A stretch of DNA of 64,000 bases, taken from the NCBI RefSeq assembly GCF_009695865.1, contig NZ_VUNB01000004.1, positions 248,001 to 312,000 on the forward strand. The letters run 5' to 3'. Positions 8,430 to 17,561 of the stretch are shown in pieces. Made by a program: the position numbers and the translations under genes. Under the pieces are notes generated by a model that worked only from the letters and a program-made list of their open reading frames with translations, did no database searches and was not told where the DNA came from. The first letter of the stretch is position 1. Each line of letters opens with the position of its first letter. The DNA is from Allobaileyella intestinalis. Its GTDB lineage: Bacteria > Bacillota > Clostridia > Peptostreptococcales > Anaerovoracaceae.

Positions 8430-8469
8430 CTGTTATGCGTTATTTGCTGATTATAAAGGAACTTTCATC

Positions 8470-9201
8470 ATGAAAAGATTATTCATAGTAGGCATTGGTC
8501 CGGGGAACAAGGAAAACATGAGCATGGAAGCTATGGATGCCATGGAATCCTCCCATATTCTGGTGGGATATACGAAATACATCCAACTGGTGAAATCTCT
8601 TTTTCCAGAGAAGGAAGTATTCACAAACGGAATGAAACAGGAAGTGGACAGGTGCCGAAAAGCTATGGAACTGGCCAATGAAGGCAAAACGGTTGCTATG
8701 ATCTGCAGCGGAGATGCCGGGGTTTATGGAATGGCCGGTCCCCTTTGCCAGCTTTCTCCCGAATATCCAGAGGTGGAGATAGTTGTTGTTCCTGGAATTA
8801 CCGCTGCCCTTTCAGGTGCAGCAGTGCTGGGTGCTCCCTTGACCCACGACTTTGCAGTCATCAGCCTTTCAGATCTCATGACCCCATGGGAAAAGATTGA
8901 ACAGAGGCTGGCCTGTGCATCTGAAGCTGACTTCTGCATTGCCATATATAATCCATCCAGCCGCAAGCGGACTGATTATCTGCAGAAAGCCTGCCAGATC
9001 ATGATGAAATACAAGTCTCCTGAAACAATATGCGGAACTGTTCAGAACATAGGGAGGAAGGGTCAGACATCCGAAATAATGACTCTAGATGAACTTCAGT
9101 ACCGGGACACCGACATGTTCACCACCGTTTTCATAGGCAATTCATCTACAGAAATAATTAACGGCCGCATGGTAACTCCAAGGGGGTATAAAATTGACTG
9201 A
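8470..9201 (+). CDS. cbiH: Cobalt-precorrin-3B (C17)-methyltransferase CbiH
   Basis: Ring-contraction methyltransferase acting on C17. The open frame reaches further upstream, but ATG 8470 is preferred because the family N-terminus (KRLFIVGIGPGNKENMS) begins there and an AAAGGA site precedes it. 243 residues, normal for CobJ/CbiH. The tetrapyrrole-methylase motifs MICSGDAGVYGMAGP and VPGITAALSGAAVLGAPL are present, with the family block FCIAIYNPSSRKR. No C-terminal extra domain. Overlaps cbiJ by 8 bases. Confidence 0.94.
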   Translation: MKRLFIVGIGPGNKENMSMEAMDAMESSHILVGYTKYIQLVKSLFPEKEVFTNGMKQEVDRCRKAMELANEGKTVAMICSGDAGVYGMAGPLCQLSPEYPEVEIVVVPGITAALSGAAVLGAPLTHDFAVISLSDLMTPWEKIEQRLACASEADFCIAIYNPSSRKRTDYLQKACQIMMKYKSPETICGTVQNIGRKGQTSEIMTLDELQYRDTDMFTTVFIGNSSTEIINGRMVTPRGYKID

Positions 9202-9958
9202 AATAATTCTCTTCGGAGGCACTGCTGAAGGACGAGAACTGGCAGGATTTCTTGGTAAGAACAATATCAATTCCATAGTATCTGTTGTCTCTTCCTATGG
9301 TGGAAGCCTGGTGTCTGACTATCCTTCTCTTAAAGTTCGTACTGGCATCCTTCCCGAGGAAGATATGAGGCAGCTCTTCAAAACTGAAATGCCTGATCTG
9401 ATTATTGACGCCACTCACCCCTATGCAGCCAGCATCAGCTCTACTATCAAAACCGTCAGTACTGATATGAGTATCGACACTATTTCCATATACAGAGAAG
9501 GTTCTTCATCAGAAGGGTATATATGTTTCGATTCCCTGGACGAAATGATCTCCTATCTGAATACCCGGGGTAAAGGAAAAACTATTTACTCCACCCTGGG
9601 GGCAAAAGCATCTGATGGATTGTCAAAAATCCACGACTATGAGAAAAGAGTTTTTACAAGAATTCTTCCCCTGGAGAAGAGCCTTCACATGGCCATTGAA
9701 GCGGGACTCTCTCCTGGTAACATTACCTGTATGCAGGGACCTTTTTCAGAAGAGCTTAACGAAGCCATGTTCCGCCATACCGGAGCAGAAATCCTTCTCA
9801 CCAAAGATTCCGGCAAAGCCGGAGGTTTTCCAGAGAAAGTAAAGGCCGCTGAAAAACTGGGGATGGAAGTTCTGATACTCCGGAGACCTGAAACTAATCC
9901 CGGAATTACTGTTGAAGAAGCAGAGGACCTGATTCTAAAGAGAGTCAGGGATAAATAA
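9194..9958 (+). CDS. cbiJ: Cobalt-precorrin-6A reductase CbiJ
   Basis: Reduces cobalt-precorrin-6A with a nicotinamide cofactor. 254 residues with the N-terminal nucleotide-binding start ILFGGTAEGRELAGFL, the DATHPYA motif near residue 77 and MQGPFSEELN, all diagnostic of CobK/CbiJ. The start is TTG at 9194, overlapping the cbiH end and preceded by AGGGGG. Coupled within the cob operon between cbiH and cbiET. Confidence 0.94.
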   Translation: MTEIILFGGTAEGRELAGFLGKNNINSIVSVVSSYGGSLVSDYPSLKVRTGILPEEDMRQLFKTEMPDLIIDATHPYAASISSTIKTVSTDMSIDTISIYREGSSSEGYICFDSLDEMISYLNTRGKGKTIYSTLGAKASDGLSKIHDYEKRVFTRILPLEKSLHMAIEAGLSPGNITCMQGPFSEELNEAMFRHTGAEILLTKDSGKAGGFPEKVKAAEKLGMEVLILRRPETNPGITVEEAEDLILKRVRDK

Positions 9959-9972
9959 AGATAAAAGATAAT

Positions 9973-11187
9973 ATGAAAAAAATTTATATTGCAGGAATTG
10001 GAATGAGCAGGAAAACGGTAACAGCAGAAGTAATGGAAGCCGTTCTTTCCTCTGACATGATTATAGGAGCGCCACGGATGGCAGGTGAATTTTCTGATAC
10101 GGGCATTCCATACGAAACCCAGTATCAACCGGAGGCTGTTGGAAAGATTGTCGACAGCAGCAGCGGCCGGACATTTACCCTTCTGGTGTCAGGAGACACA
10201 GGTTTTTACAGTGGAGCCAAAGGTCTTCTCCAGCGTTTCAGCAGCGAAGACTATGATGTGGAAGTTCTTCCCGGAATATCCTCCATGAGTTATTTCTTTG
10301 CAAAAGCAGGCATTCCATGGCAGGATGCAGTTCACATCAGCTGTCACGGGCGGAGCTGCAATGTAGTTGAATACGTGAGGCGGAATAAATATACTTTTCT
10401 GCTGACAGGAAATGACATTCAGAACATCGGCAAAACTCTTTGCCAGGCGGGTTTCGGTAATATCACAGTAAAATACGGAGAAAACCTGGGAATGGAAGGT
10501 CAGAATATTGGCCAGATTACAGCCCGGGAGCTCATGGACATGGTGGTTTCCCCTCTTACTGTTCTTCTTCTCATCAATCCCGAACCAGATGCCTCAGTGC
10601 CATCAGGAATACCTGATTCCAGTTTTATCCGCGGAAAGATCCCTATGACCAAGGCACCTGTACGATCTGTAATAATGAGCAGGCTTGCCCTGAAACCAGG
10701 TGAAAACTTCATTGATATTGGCGCCGGAACAGGCTCCGTTACAGTTGAAGGAGCCCTGGCCTGCTGGAAGGGAAAGGTCTGCGCCATTGAAAGGAATCCT
10801 GAAGGAGCAGCTCTTATCAGGAAAAACTGCAGCAAATTTCATATTGGAAATGTAGAGATCATAGAAGGATCAGCGCCGGAAGAACTGGAACAGTTTGATC
10901 ATCCTGAAAAAAAAGTCATCCCTGATGCTGCATTCATCGGCGGCAGCGCCGGTAAGATGGAGGCCATTGTAGAAAGGCTTCTTGAAATAAATCCCAATAT
11001 GAGAATAGTGATCAGTGCAATAGCCCTGGAAAGCGTGGCCAGTGCCATGGATGCCCTTTCTTCTAAAGCCGTGGATCCGGAAGTAATCCAGATTTCTGCT
11101 GCCTCATCCATGAAAGCCGGAAAGCTCCACATGATGAAGGCAGAAAATCCTATTTTCATCATTTCAGGAGGAGGCATAGATGAATAG
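9973..11187 (+). CDS. cbiE: Fused cobalt-precorrin-7 C5-methyltransferase / precorrin-6B C15-methyltransferase-decarboxylase CbiET
   Basis: Bifunctional enzyme. Residues 1-205 are CbiE (tetrapyrrole methylase; IAGIGMSRKTVT at the N-terminus, VSGDTGFYSGAKGLL near 75, LPGISSMSYF). Residues about 215-404 are CbiT (Rossmann methyltransferase with FIDIGAGTGSVTVE and a CAIERNP motif), which methylates C15 and removes the C12 acetate carboxyl. In many anaerobes these are two genes; the fusion equals CobL. RBS is weak (AAAGATAA). Overlaps cbiA by 8 bases. Confidence 0.94.
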   Translation: MKKIYIAGIGMSRKTVTAEVMEAVLSSDMIIGAPRMAGEFSDTGIPYETQYQPEAVGKIVDSSSGRTFTLLVSGDTGFYSGAKGLLQRFSSEDYDVEVLPGISSMSYFFAKAGIPWQDAVHISCHGRSCNVVEYVRRNKYTFLLTGNDIQNIGKTLCQAGFGNITVKYGENLGMEGQNIGQITARELMDMVVSPLTVLLLINPEPDASVPSGIPDSSFIRGKIPMTKAPVRSVIMSRLALKPGENFIDIGAGTGSVTVEGALACWKGKVCAIERNPEGAALIRKNCSKFHIGNVEIIEGSAPEELEQFDHPEKKVIPDAAFIGGSAGKMEAIVERLLEINPNMRIVISAIALESVASAMDALSSKAVDPEVIQISAASSMKAGKLHMMKAENPIFIISGGGIDE

Positions 11188-12544
11188 CCGCATAATGATT
11201 GCCGGAACCAACTCAGGCTGCGGAAAGACTACAGTGACCACTGCCCTCCTTTCCCTTCTTTCTGAATCAGAAAAAACCAAAGGAAGGGTCAGCGCATTTA
11301 AGTGCGGACCTGATTACATCGATCCTATGTTTCACAGGAAGGTGCTGGGAGTTTCCAGCCACAACCTGGATCCCTTTTTCAGCAGCCCGGAACAGCTGAA
11401 CCGTCAGATTTCAAAAGCTGAAGGGATTTCTGTTATTGAAGGAGTAATGGGATATTATGACGGAATAGGCATCAGGGGAGACTGCAGCTCCTGGTCCCTG
11501 GCCTCATCCACTAGAACACCGGTTATTCTGGTTATTAATGGACGGGGAATGTACACATCATCTGCCGCAATTATGAAGGGCTTCAAGGATCTTCGAAAAG
11601 ACAGCATGATCCGTGGCGTCATCTTTAATAATGTAAACAAAATGGTATATGACGGACTTTCGCAAATTGCAGTGAATTCCGGTCTCCGGCCCCTGGGTTA
11701 CCTTTCACGGGATCCAGAAATAACCATTGGAAGCCGCCATCTTGGCCTGGTTACCGCCGGGGAAATCCGGGATCTTCACACGCGGCTCCGCCGCCTGAAA
11801 GAAATTGCAGCAGAAACCCTTGATATTGAAGGAATTCTGGCACTGGCTTCAGCTGCAGAACCTCTTCCTCTGAAGCCGGAAACAAATGACCTTCAGGGCT
11901 CTTCCCGGGAAATTATAACTTCCTCAGCTGAGAAACCTGTCATCGCCGTTGCAAAGGATCAGGCCTTCAGTTTCATCTACCAGGAAACCCTGGAAGCCTT
12001 CATAAATTCCGGTGCAGAGGTCTGCTATTTCAGTCCTGTACAGGATGAACATATTCCGGCAAAGGCTTCGGCCCTTTATCTCCCCGGTGGATATCCGGAG
12101 TTGTACACTGAAGAACTTTCCACCAACAAGTCCATGCTTAAGGATATCAGGGAAAAAATTTTTTCAGGAATGCCAACAATTGCGGAATGCGGGGGATTTC
12201 TCTATCTCCACGAAACTATTGACGGTGTTTCCATGGCAGGAATTTTTCATTCATCGTCCCGTAAGACAGAAAGGCTGCAGCACTTCGGATACGTTACCCT
12301 TACAGCAAATGAGGATAACCTTCTTGTAAAAGCAGGAGGTAAATTGAGGGCTCACGAATTTCACTACTACGACAGCACAGATTATGGAAGGGGCTTTACT
12401 GCAGAGAAAGCGTCCACCGGGAGAACATACCCTTGCGTGTTTTGCAGCCATTCTATGTATGCAGGTTTTCCCCATTTATACCTTGCATCTGAACCTGAAG
12501 CTGTCAGCCGTTTCGTGAAAGCCGCAGCAGAATATTCCAATTAA
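11180..12544 (+). CDS. cbiA: Cobyrinate a,c-diamide synthase CbiA
   Basis: ATP- and glutamine-dependent amidation of the a and c side chains. 454 residues: an N-terminal P-loop ATPase domain (IAGTNSGCGKTTVTTALL, then FKCGPDYIDPMFH) and a C-terminal class I glutamine amidotransferase domain with ALYLPGGYPELY and the nucleophile motif AECGGFLYL. Both catalytic halves look intact. AGGAGG lies just before ATG 11180 inside the end of cbiET. A 43-base gap precedes cobT. Confidence 0.95.
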   Translation: MNSRIMIAGTNSGCGKTTVTTALLSLLSESEKTKGRVSAFKCGPDYIDPMFHRKVLGVSSHNLDPFFSSPEQLNRQISKAEGISVIEGVMGYYDGIGIRGDCSSWSLASSTRTPVILVINGRGMYTSSAAIMKGFKDLRKDSMIRGVIFNNVNKMVYDGLSQIAVNSGLRPLGYLSRDPEITIGSRHLGLVTAGEIRDLHTRLRRLKEIAAETLDIEGILALASAAEPLPLKPETNDLQGSSREIITSSAEKPVIAVAKDQAFSFIYQETLEAFINSGAEVCYFSPVQDEHIPAKASALYLPGGYPELYTEELSTNKSMLKDIREKIFSGMPTIAECGGFLYLHETIDGVSMAGIFHSSSRKTERLQHFGYVTLTANEDNLLVKAGGKLRAHEFHYYDSTDYGRGFTAEKASTGRTYPCVFCSHSMYAGFPHLYLASEPEAVSRFVKAAAEYSN

Positions 12545-12587
12545 CTTTAAAAACATTTTAATATGCCAGTTCCATGAGGTAAAAATC

Positions 12588-13643
12588 ATGAGTGAATTAA
12601 CCAGTTTAATTTCGGAAATAGTTCCAGCAGATTTTACTGCCCGGGAGGAATGCCAGAAGCACCTGGATCACATAGCCAAACCCCTGGGATCCCTGGGACA
12701 GCTTGAAACCATCCTTTGCAGAATAGCTGGAGCGCAGGGTACTTCAGAAATCAGAACAAAGAAAAAATGCGTAATCGTTTACTGCAGCGACAATGGTGTG
12801 GTGGCACAGGGTGTTGCCCAGTCTGACCACAGTGTTACTTCCAGCATTGCCAGGTCACTGGCGGCCGGTACCTCCAGTGTATGTGTAATGGCTTCCTCCT
12901 GCGGAGCAGATACATTTCCTGTAGACGTAGGAATGATAGATAATGTTCCTCAGGTAATCCAGCACAAAACAGCCAATGGAACCAGGGATTTTACTGAAGG
13001 GCCTGCCATGACCAGGGATCAGGCCGAAAAAGCAATTCTGACAGGGATAGAAATGGCTGCAAAAAAGGCCAGAGATGGATATGAGATCATCGCCACCGGC
13101 GAGGCAGGCATTGGAAATACCAGTACTTCCAGCGCTATGGCCAGCGTCCTTCTGGGCCTTGAACCGGAAGCTGTTACCGGGAGAGGCTCCGGACTAAGCG
13201 ACGCCGGCCTTGAAAGGAAGATTGCAGCAATAAAAAAAGGAATCCGGATCAATAAGCCTCAGGCCGGCGATGCCGTAGACGTGCTGGCAAAACTTGGAGG
13301 CTTTGATATTGCAGGAATGTGCGGCACCTTCCTGGGAGGTGCCCTTACTCACACTCCGGTGATAATTGACGGTGTGATTTCCTCCGTTGCAGCCCTCTGC
13401 GCCTGCCGGATCTGCCCGGATGTTATTGGCTATATGATACCATCCCACAAAAGTGCAGAGCCTGCCGCCATAAAAATAATGGAAGAGCTGGGATTAACTG
13501 CTGTCCTTGACTGCGGCATGCGCCTGGGTGAAGGAAGCGGTGCCGTAACACTTTTTCCCGTAATAGATATGGCTGCTGCAGTATATAACAAGGCTGCAGT
13601 TTTTGAAGATATTAACGTTGAACAGTACAGGAGGCTTTCGTGA
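12588..13643 (+). CDS. cobT: Nicotinate-nucleotide:dimethylbenzimidazole phosphoribosyltransferase CobT
   Basis: Activates the lower-ligand base to its alpha-ribazole phosphate. 351 residues with KPLGSLGQLE near residue 30, the YCSDNGVVAQGVAQS substrate loop, GEAGIGNTSTSSA and the C-terminal DCGMRLGEGSGA carrying the catalytic Glu. Starts at ATG 12588 after GAGG. Overlaps cobU by four bases (GTGA). No bzaA-type dimethylbenzimidazole synthesis gene is in the window, so the base is either imported or made elsewhere. Confidence 0.95.
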   Translation: MSELTSLISEIVPADFTAREECQKHLDHIAKPLGSLGQLETILCRIAGAQGTSEIRTKKKCVIVYCSDNGVVAQGVAQSDHSVTSSIARSLAAGTSSVCVMASSCGADTFPVDVGMIDNVPQVIQHKTANGTRDFTEGPAMTRDQAEKAILTGIEMAAKKARDGYEIIATGEAGIGNTSTSSAMASVLLGLEPEAVTGRGSGLSDAGLERKIAAIKKGIRINKPQAGDAVDVLAKLGGFDIAGMCGTFLGGALTHTPVIIDGVISSVAALCACRICPDVIGYMIPSHKSAEPAAIKIMEELGLTAVLDCGMRLGEGSGAVTLFPVIDMAAAVYNKAAVFEDINVEQYRRLS

Positions 13644-14173
13644 TTATTCTCATTTCCGGACCTAACAACAGCGGGAAAAGTGCTTTTGCAGAAGAGCTGA
13701 TTACCGGAGTTAAAGTCCAAAAAAAATATGATGGGAATCTGATCTATATCGCAACCATGATATGCAGAAATGAAGAAAACGAAGGCAGAATTATTAAACA
13801 CAAACTACGGCGGAAAGATATGGGCTTCAGAGATATAGAAGAACCCTTCGATCTGGATAATGTACACACAGATCCTGGAGACCGGGTCCTCCTTGAGGAC
13901 TTGTCCAACCTCCTTTCTAACCGGATTTTCGACAAAGGCGGAAGCCGTCAGGAAGTGCTGGAACAGCTCTGCCGCCTGGAAGGCAGATGTGACAGGCTTT
14001 TTATCGTAACCATCAGCGGCCTTGATTCTGAGAAATACCACGGAGAAACTGCCTCATACATCAATGATCTTAATTATTTGAATAATACCCTCAGCTCTAT
14101 GGCCCAGGTACACATTGAAATGAAGGACCACAGCCCCCGCTGCCTGAAAGGATCACTCAACCATGTCTATTAA
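13640..14173 (+). CDS. cobU: Adenosylcobinamide kinase / guanylyltransferase CobU
   Basis: Phosphorylates adenosylcobinamide and attaches GMP. 177 residues with the P-loop ISGPNNSGKSAFAEEL at residues 4-19, followed by an IATM strand near 35 and the RVLLEDLSNLLSNR segment. Start is GTG 13640, overlapping the cobT stop as GTGA with the RBS AGGAGG inside cobT. The family's guanylation His is not the usual one in an obvious motif (NEENEGRIIKH near residue 55 is the closest). Overlaps cobS by 11 bases. Confidence 0.88.
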   Translation: MIILISGPNNSGKSAFAEELITGVKVQKKYDGNLIYIATMICRNEENEGRIIKHKLRRKDMGFRDIEEPFDLDNVHTDPGDRVLLEDLSNLLSNRIFDKGGSRQEVLEQLCRLEGRCDRLFIVTISGLDSEKYHGETASYINDLNYLNNTLSSMAQVHIEMKDHSPRCLKGSLNHVY

Positions 14174-14924
14174 ATCATTGCTAATGGCTATTTCAACATA
14201 CAGCGCTGTGCCCGTCCCACAGTTTGAATGGAAGGAAGAAAACTGGAAATATGCTATCTGCTGGTTTCCCTGCGTAGGGATCATCACTGGCGGAATAACC
14301 TTTCTCTGGATCTGGATTGCCCGGATCTCCTCCATGTCCATGTTTCTTTTTGCTTCTGTTGCAGTATGTATCCCCCTTCTTGTAACTGGGGGAATTCACA
14401 TGGACGGATACATGGATACTGTAGATGCCCTTTCATCCCACCAATCTGTGGAGAAAAAACTGGAAATACTGAAAGACCCAAACGCAGGAGCTTTTGCGGT
14501 AATCTACTGTGGAATTTACCTTCTCCTTTCACTGGGGTTGTTCTATCAGCTGGGCCCGGTTAAAACTGCATATATAATTTGTCCTGGTTATGTTTACTCC
14601 AGGACCTTATCGGCTTTCTGCGCCGTCACAATTAAGAACGCAAGAGGCTCAGGAATGCTGAGCTCATTTACAGAAGGCCTGGACAAGAAGAAGGCCCTTA
14701 CGGGAATAATTGTTTTCTGTGCTCTTTCCGCAGCAGCCATGGCCTTCGCTGGAGGCCCTGAAGCTCTTATACCTATAATCGCCGGTTTAATGGTAATGCT
14801 CTGGTACAGAAGCTTTACCATGAGAAAATTCGGGGGATGCACTGGAGATACTGCCGGCTTCTTTCTTCAGATCTGCGAACTGGCCATCCTTGCAAGCCTT
14901 ACAATTGGAGAAATTTTAATATGA
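14163..14924 (+). CDS. cobS: Adenosylcobinamide-GDP ribazoletransferase (cobalamin synthase) CobS
   Basis: Membrane enzyme joining the activated corrinoid to alpha-ribazole. 253 residues with about six hydrophobic segments and the conserved active-site block GGIHMDGYMDTVDAL near residue 80, plus KDPNAGAFAV near 110. The acidic metal-binding residues D-G-x-x-D are present. Overlaps cobU at its start and the following phosphatase at its stop (ATGA), as usual for nucleotide-loop assembly genes. Confidence 0.94.
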   Translation: MSIKSLLMAISTYSAVPVPQFEWKEENWKYAICWFPCVGIITGGITFLWIWIARISSMSMFLFASVAVCIPLLVTGGIHMDGYMDTVDALSSHQSVEKKLEILKDPNAGAFAVIYCGIYLLLSLGLFYQLGPVKTAYIICPGYVYSRTLSAFCAVTIKNARGSGMLSSFTEGLDKKKALTGIIVFCALSAAAMAFAGGPEALIPIIAGLMVMLWYRSFTMRKFGGCTGDTAGFFLQICELAILASLTIGEILI

Positions 14925-15535
14925 ACAGAATACTTCTGATCCGCCATGGATCCACTCCAGGCAACATGCAGAAAAGATATATTGGCATAACGGATGAGGC
15001 ATTGTCTCCAGAAGGCATGGCCCAGATTCGTGAACTTTCATCAGAATTAATGTCCGAACAAAACTATCAAAACAAACAAATGGACAGGATTATTGTCAGC
15101 CCCTTGAAAAGAGCTGTACAATCGGCAGAAATTCTTTTTCCAGAAAGGCTTCTGATTACCGAAGATTCTCTGAGAGAAACGAATTTCGGAATATTTGAAG
15201 GCAAAAACGCCCGGGAAATTTCAGAGGATCCCTTACTTCAGGAAAAATACTCTGCCTGGCTGGATTCTATGTGCCAGTCCCCTGTTCCCGGTGGTGACAG
15301 CATAGAACAATTCAAAGAAGCGACTTGCAGAGCCTTTCTAGGCCAGGTCAGCTACCTTGAGGAAGGAGAATCCGCTGCATTCGTAATACACGGAGGCAGC
15401 ATTATGGCCATCATGGAACGGTTTGGTTTCCCCCACCATGATTATTACTACTATCACGTTGATAACGGGAAATTCATAGAATGTCTCTGGGACGGCACCA
15501 CCCTGGAAATCACAGGAGGTGCCCTTTGTTCATGA
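14921..15535 (+). CDS. cobC: Alpha-ribazole phosphatase CobC (histidine phosphatase family)
   Basis: Removes phosphate from alpha-ribazole 5'-phosphate or cobalamin 5'-phosphate. The start at ATG 14921 overlaps the cobS stop (ATGA) and gives 204 residues beginning MNRILLIRHGSTPG; a longer upstream frame is not needed. The catalytic RHG motif, the SPLKRAVQSAEIL segment, RETNFGIFEGK and the second active-site His in VIHGGSIMAIM are all present. Specificity for ribazole is taken from position in the operon, since general phosphoglycerate mutases look similar. Confidence 0.9.
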   Translation: MNRILLIRHGSTPGNMQKRYIGITDEALSPEGMAQIRELSSELMSEQNYQNKQMDRIIVSPLKRAVQSAEILFPERLLITEDSLRETNFGIFEGKNAREISEDPLLQEKYSAWLDSMCQSPVPGGDSIEQFKEATCRAFLGQVSYLEEGESAAFVIHGGSIMAIMERFGFPHHDYYYYHVDNGKFIECLWDGTTLEITGGALCS

Positions 15536-16494
15536 TATACCAGACCGGAGCCCTGTTAACCGGATACATACTGGATCTCATCATAGGAGATCCCCATGGC
15601 TGGCCTCATATGGTAATCGGTTTCGGCCGGGTTATTTCTTTTATGGAAAAAAGATTGTACCCTTTTGAGAACAAGAGGGCTGGAGGAACCCTTCTGTGGA
15701 TTGCTGTTGTTCTCATATGCGCTGGAATACCCGGACTTATCCTGGCTGGAGCCTGGAAAATTTCGCCCTGGTTATACTATGCAATCAGTTCAATTGTGTG
15801 CTGGCAGCTTCTGGCAGTAAAGAGCCTTCGAGTAGAAAGCTTTAAAGTCTACAAGGAACTAAAAAACGGAACCCTTGAAAGCTCCCGTCAGGCCATCCAC
15901 ATGATAGTTGGCAGAGACCCAGAAGCCCTGGACAGAACAGGAATCATAAAGGCAGCCGTGGAAACTGTAGCAGAAAACACCTCTGACGGTGTAGCCTCTC
16001 CACTTTTCTTCATGACCATAGGCGGAGCAACCGGCGCCTGTCTCTACAAAGCAGTAAATACCATGGACTCCATGATAGGATACAAAAATGAAAGATATAA
16101 GGATTTCGGCAGGACCGCTGCCCGCATGGACGACCTGTTTAACTTTCTTCCATCGAGGCTTTGCGCTCTGACCATGATCCTCTCATCTTTCATATGCCGG
16201 CTGGATTACAAAAATGCATACAGAATCTGGAAACGGGACCGCAAAAAACACGCCAGCCCCAATGCAGGACAAACCGAGGCTGTAATGGCCGGCGCTCTGG
16301 ACGTCCAGCTGGCAGGAAATGGAGTTTATGGTGGCAGAACCATTAAGAAACCACATATTGGAGACAACATACGCCCGGTTACTGCCGAAGACATCATTAC
16401 ATCCCACAGGCTGCTGAACACCACATCCTTCATTATGACAGCAGCTTCAGTGGCAATGAGATCCGCATTTATATATTTCTTAATCTATATGTAA
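15532..16494 (+). CDS. cbiB: Adenosylcobinamide-phosphate synthase CbiB
   Basis: Membrane enzyme attaching aminopropanol phosphate to adenosylcobyric acid. Start ATG 15532 overlaps the cobC stop (ATGA), with AGGAGG upstream. 320 residues, several membrane helices, family blocks LDLIIGDPHGWPHMV near residue 13, IVGRDPEALDR and AAVETVAENTSDGVASPL, and TMDSMIGYKNERYKDFG. Its substrate is made by CobD, encoded next. Confidence 0.95.
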   Translation: MIYQTGALLTGYILDLIIGDPHGWPHMVIGFGRVISFMEKRLYPFENKRAGGTLLWIAVVLICAGIPGLILAGAWKISPWLYYAISSIVCWQLLAVKSLRVESFKVYKELKNGTLESSRQAIHMIVGRDPEALDRTGIIKAAVETVAENTSDGVASPLFFMTIGGATGACLYKAVNTMDSMIGYKNERYKDFGRTAARMDDLFNFLPSRLCALTMILSSFICRLDYKNAYRIWKRDRKKHASPNAGQTEAVMAGALDVQLAGNGVYGGRTIKKPHIGDNIRPVTAEDIITSHRLLNTTSFIMTAASVAMRSAFIYFLIYM

Positions 16495-16520
16495 CTTATA
16501 ACTAAACGAGGAATCAGAAC

Positions 16521-17561
16521 ATGAACAAATATGAACACGGCGGTGATATATATGAAATTCCAGGGGTAGCAAGGGATTTCTCCATCAGCTGCAACCCCCT
16601 TGGAATGCCTGATGCCGTTGCCCGGGCTTTAAAGTCAAACACCAGGCTCTTTTCCATGTATCCTGATCCCAGGTGCAGGAAACTGAGAACCGCTATCTCT
16701 GACTATCTGAGTGTCCCGGAAGAAATGATTCTCTGCGGCAACGGCTCAGCCGACCTGATCAACAGAATCTGTGCCTGCTTCAGACCATCAAGGGCCCTTG
16801 TTACAGCACCTTCATTTTCCGATTACGAGAGATGCGTTGAGGTATTCGGAGGCAAAGTAACAGAATATCCCCTTTACCCTGAAGAAGGATTCAATGTATC
16901 ATCATCCATTCTTGATTATATTGATGATTCCATGGACATGGTCTTCCTGTGCACCCCAAACAACCCTACTGGACAGCTTATTGACAGCCAGCTTCTCTAT
17001 TCAATTGCTAAGCGCTGTGAAGAAACAGATACTATCTTCGTTCTGGACGAATGCTTTCTGCCCTTTACTGGAGAGAAGTCAATGGCTCATTATTCTTCAG
17101 CCTTCCCTCACATGCTGATTCTAAGGGCTTTTACCAAGATATACTCCATGGCGGGCATCAGGCTTGGGCACCTTATAGGAAGTGAGTCTCTCATAAAAAA
17201 AATCGCTCCTTTCGGTGCTGAATGGAGCGTATCCGCCCCCGCCCAGGTCTGCGGCACAGAAGCCCTTAACCTTGAGCCGGAATGGTCCCGGAGAACAAGA
17301 GAATATGTTTCCCATGAGAAAAAATTCATGACAGAGAAGCTCACTGAAGCGGGCCTCAGGGTCTTCCCTCCTGCCGCCAACTTTATTCTTGCAGAAAGCC
17401 CTGTATCTCTTGCCAATCCTCTCCTGGAATACGGCTTGATGGTAAGAGACTGCTCCAATTTCTCCGGTCTGGATGAACACTATATCCGGATTGGCCTTCT
17501 GGACCATGAATCTAACCGGGAACTTGCTGAGGCTATTAAGGAGATTTTAGATGGCAGATAG
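16521..17561 (+). CDS. cobD: Threonine-phosphate decarboxylase CobD (PLP-dependent)
   Basis: Makes (R)-1-amino-2-propanol phosphate from L-threonine phosphate. 346 residues of the class I/II aminotransferase fold, close to histidinol-phosphate aminotransferase. Seen are DFSISCNPLGMP at the N-terminus, CTPNNPTGQL, FVLDECFLPF and the PLP lysine in AFTKIYSMAGIRLG. AGGAATC lies upstream of ATG. HisC activity is possible from sequence alone; placement between cbiB and cbiP settles the call. Confidence 0.9.
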   Translation: MNKYEHGGDIYEIPGVARDFSISCNPLGMPDAVARALKSNTRLFSMYPDPRCRKLRTAISDYLSVPEEMILCGNGSADLINRICACFRPSRALVTAPSFSDYERCVEVFGGKVTEYPLYPEEGFNVSSSILDYIDDSMDMVFLCTPNNPTGQLIDSQLLYSIAKRCEETDTIFVLDECFLPFTGEKSMAHYSSAFPHMLILRAFTKIYSMAGIRLGHLIGSESLIKKIAPFGAEWSVSAPAQVCGTEALNLEPEWSRRTREYVSHEKKFMTEKLTEAGLRVFPPAANFILAESPVSLANPLLEYGLMVRDCSNFSGLDEHYIRIGLLDHESNRELAEAIKEILDGR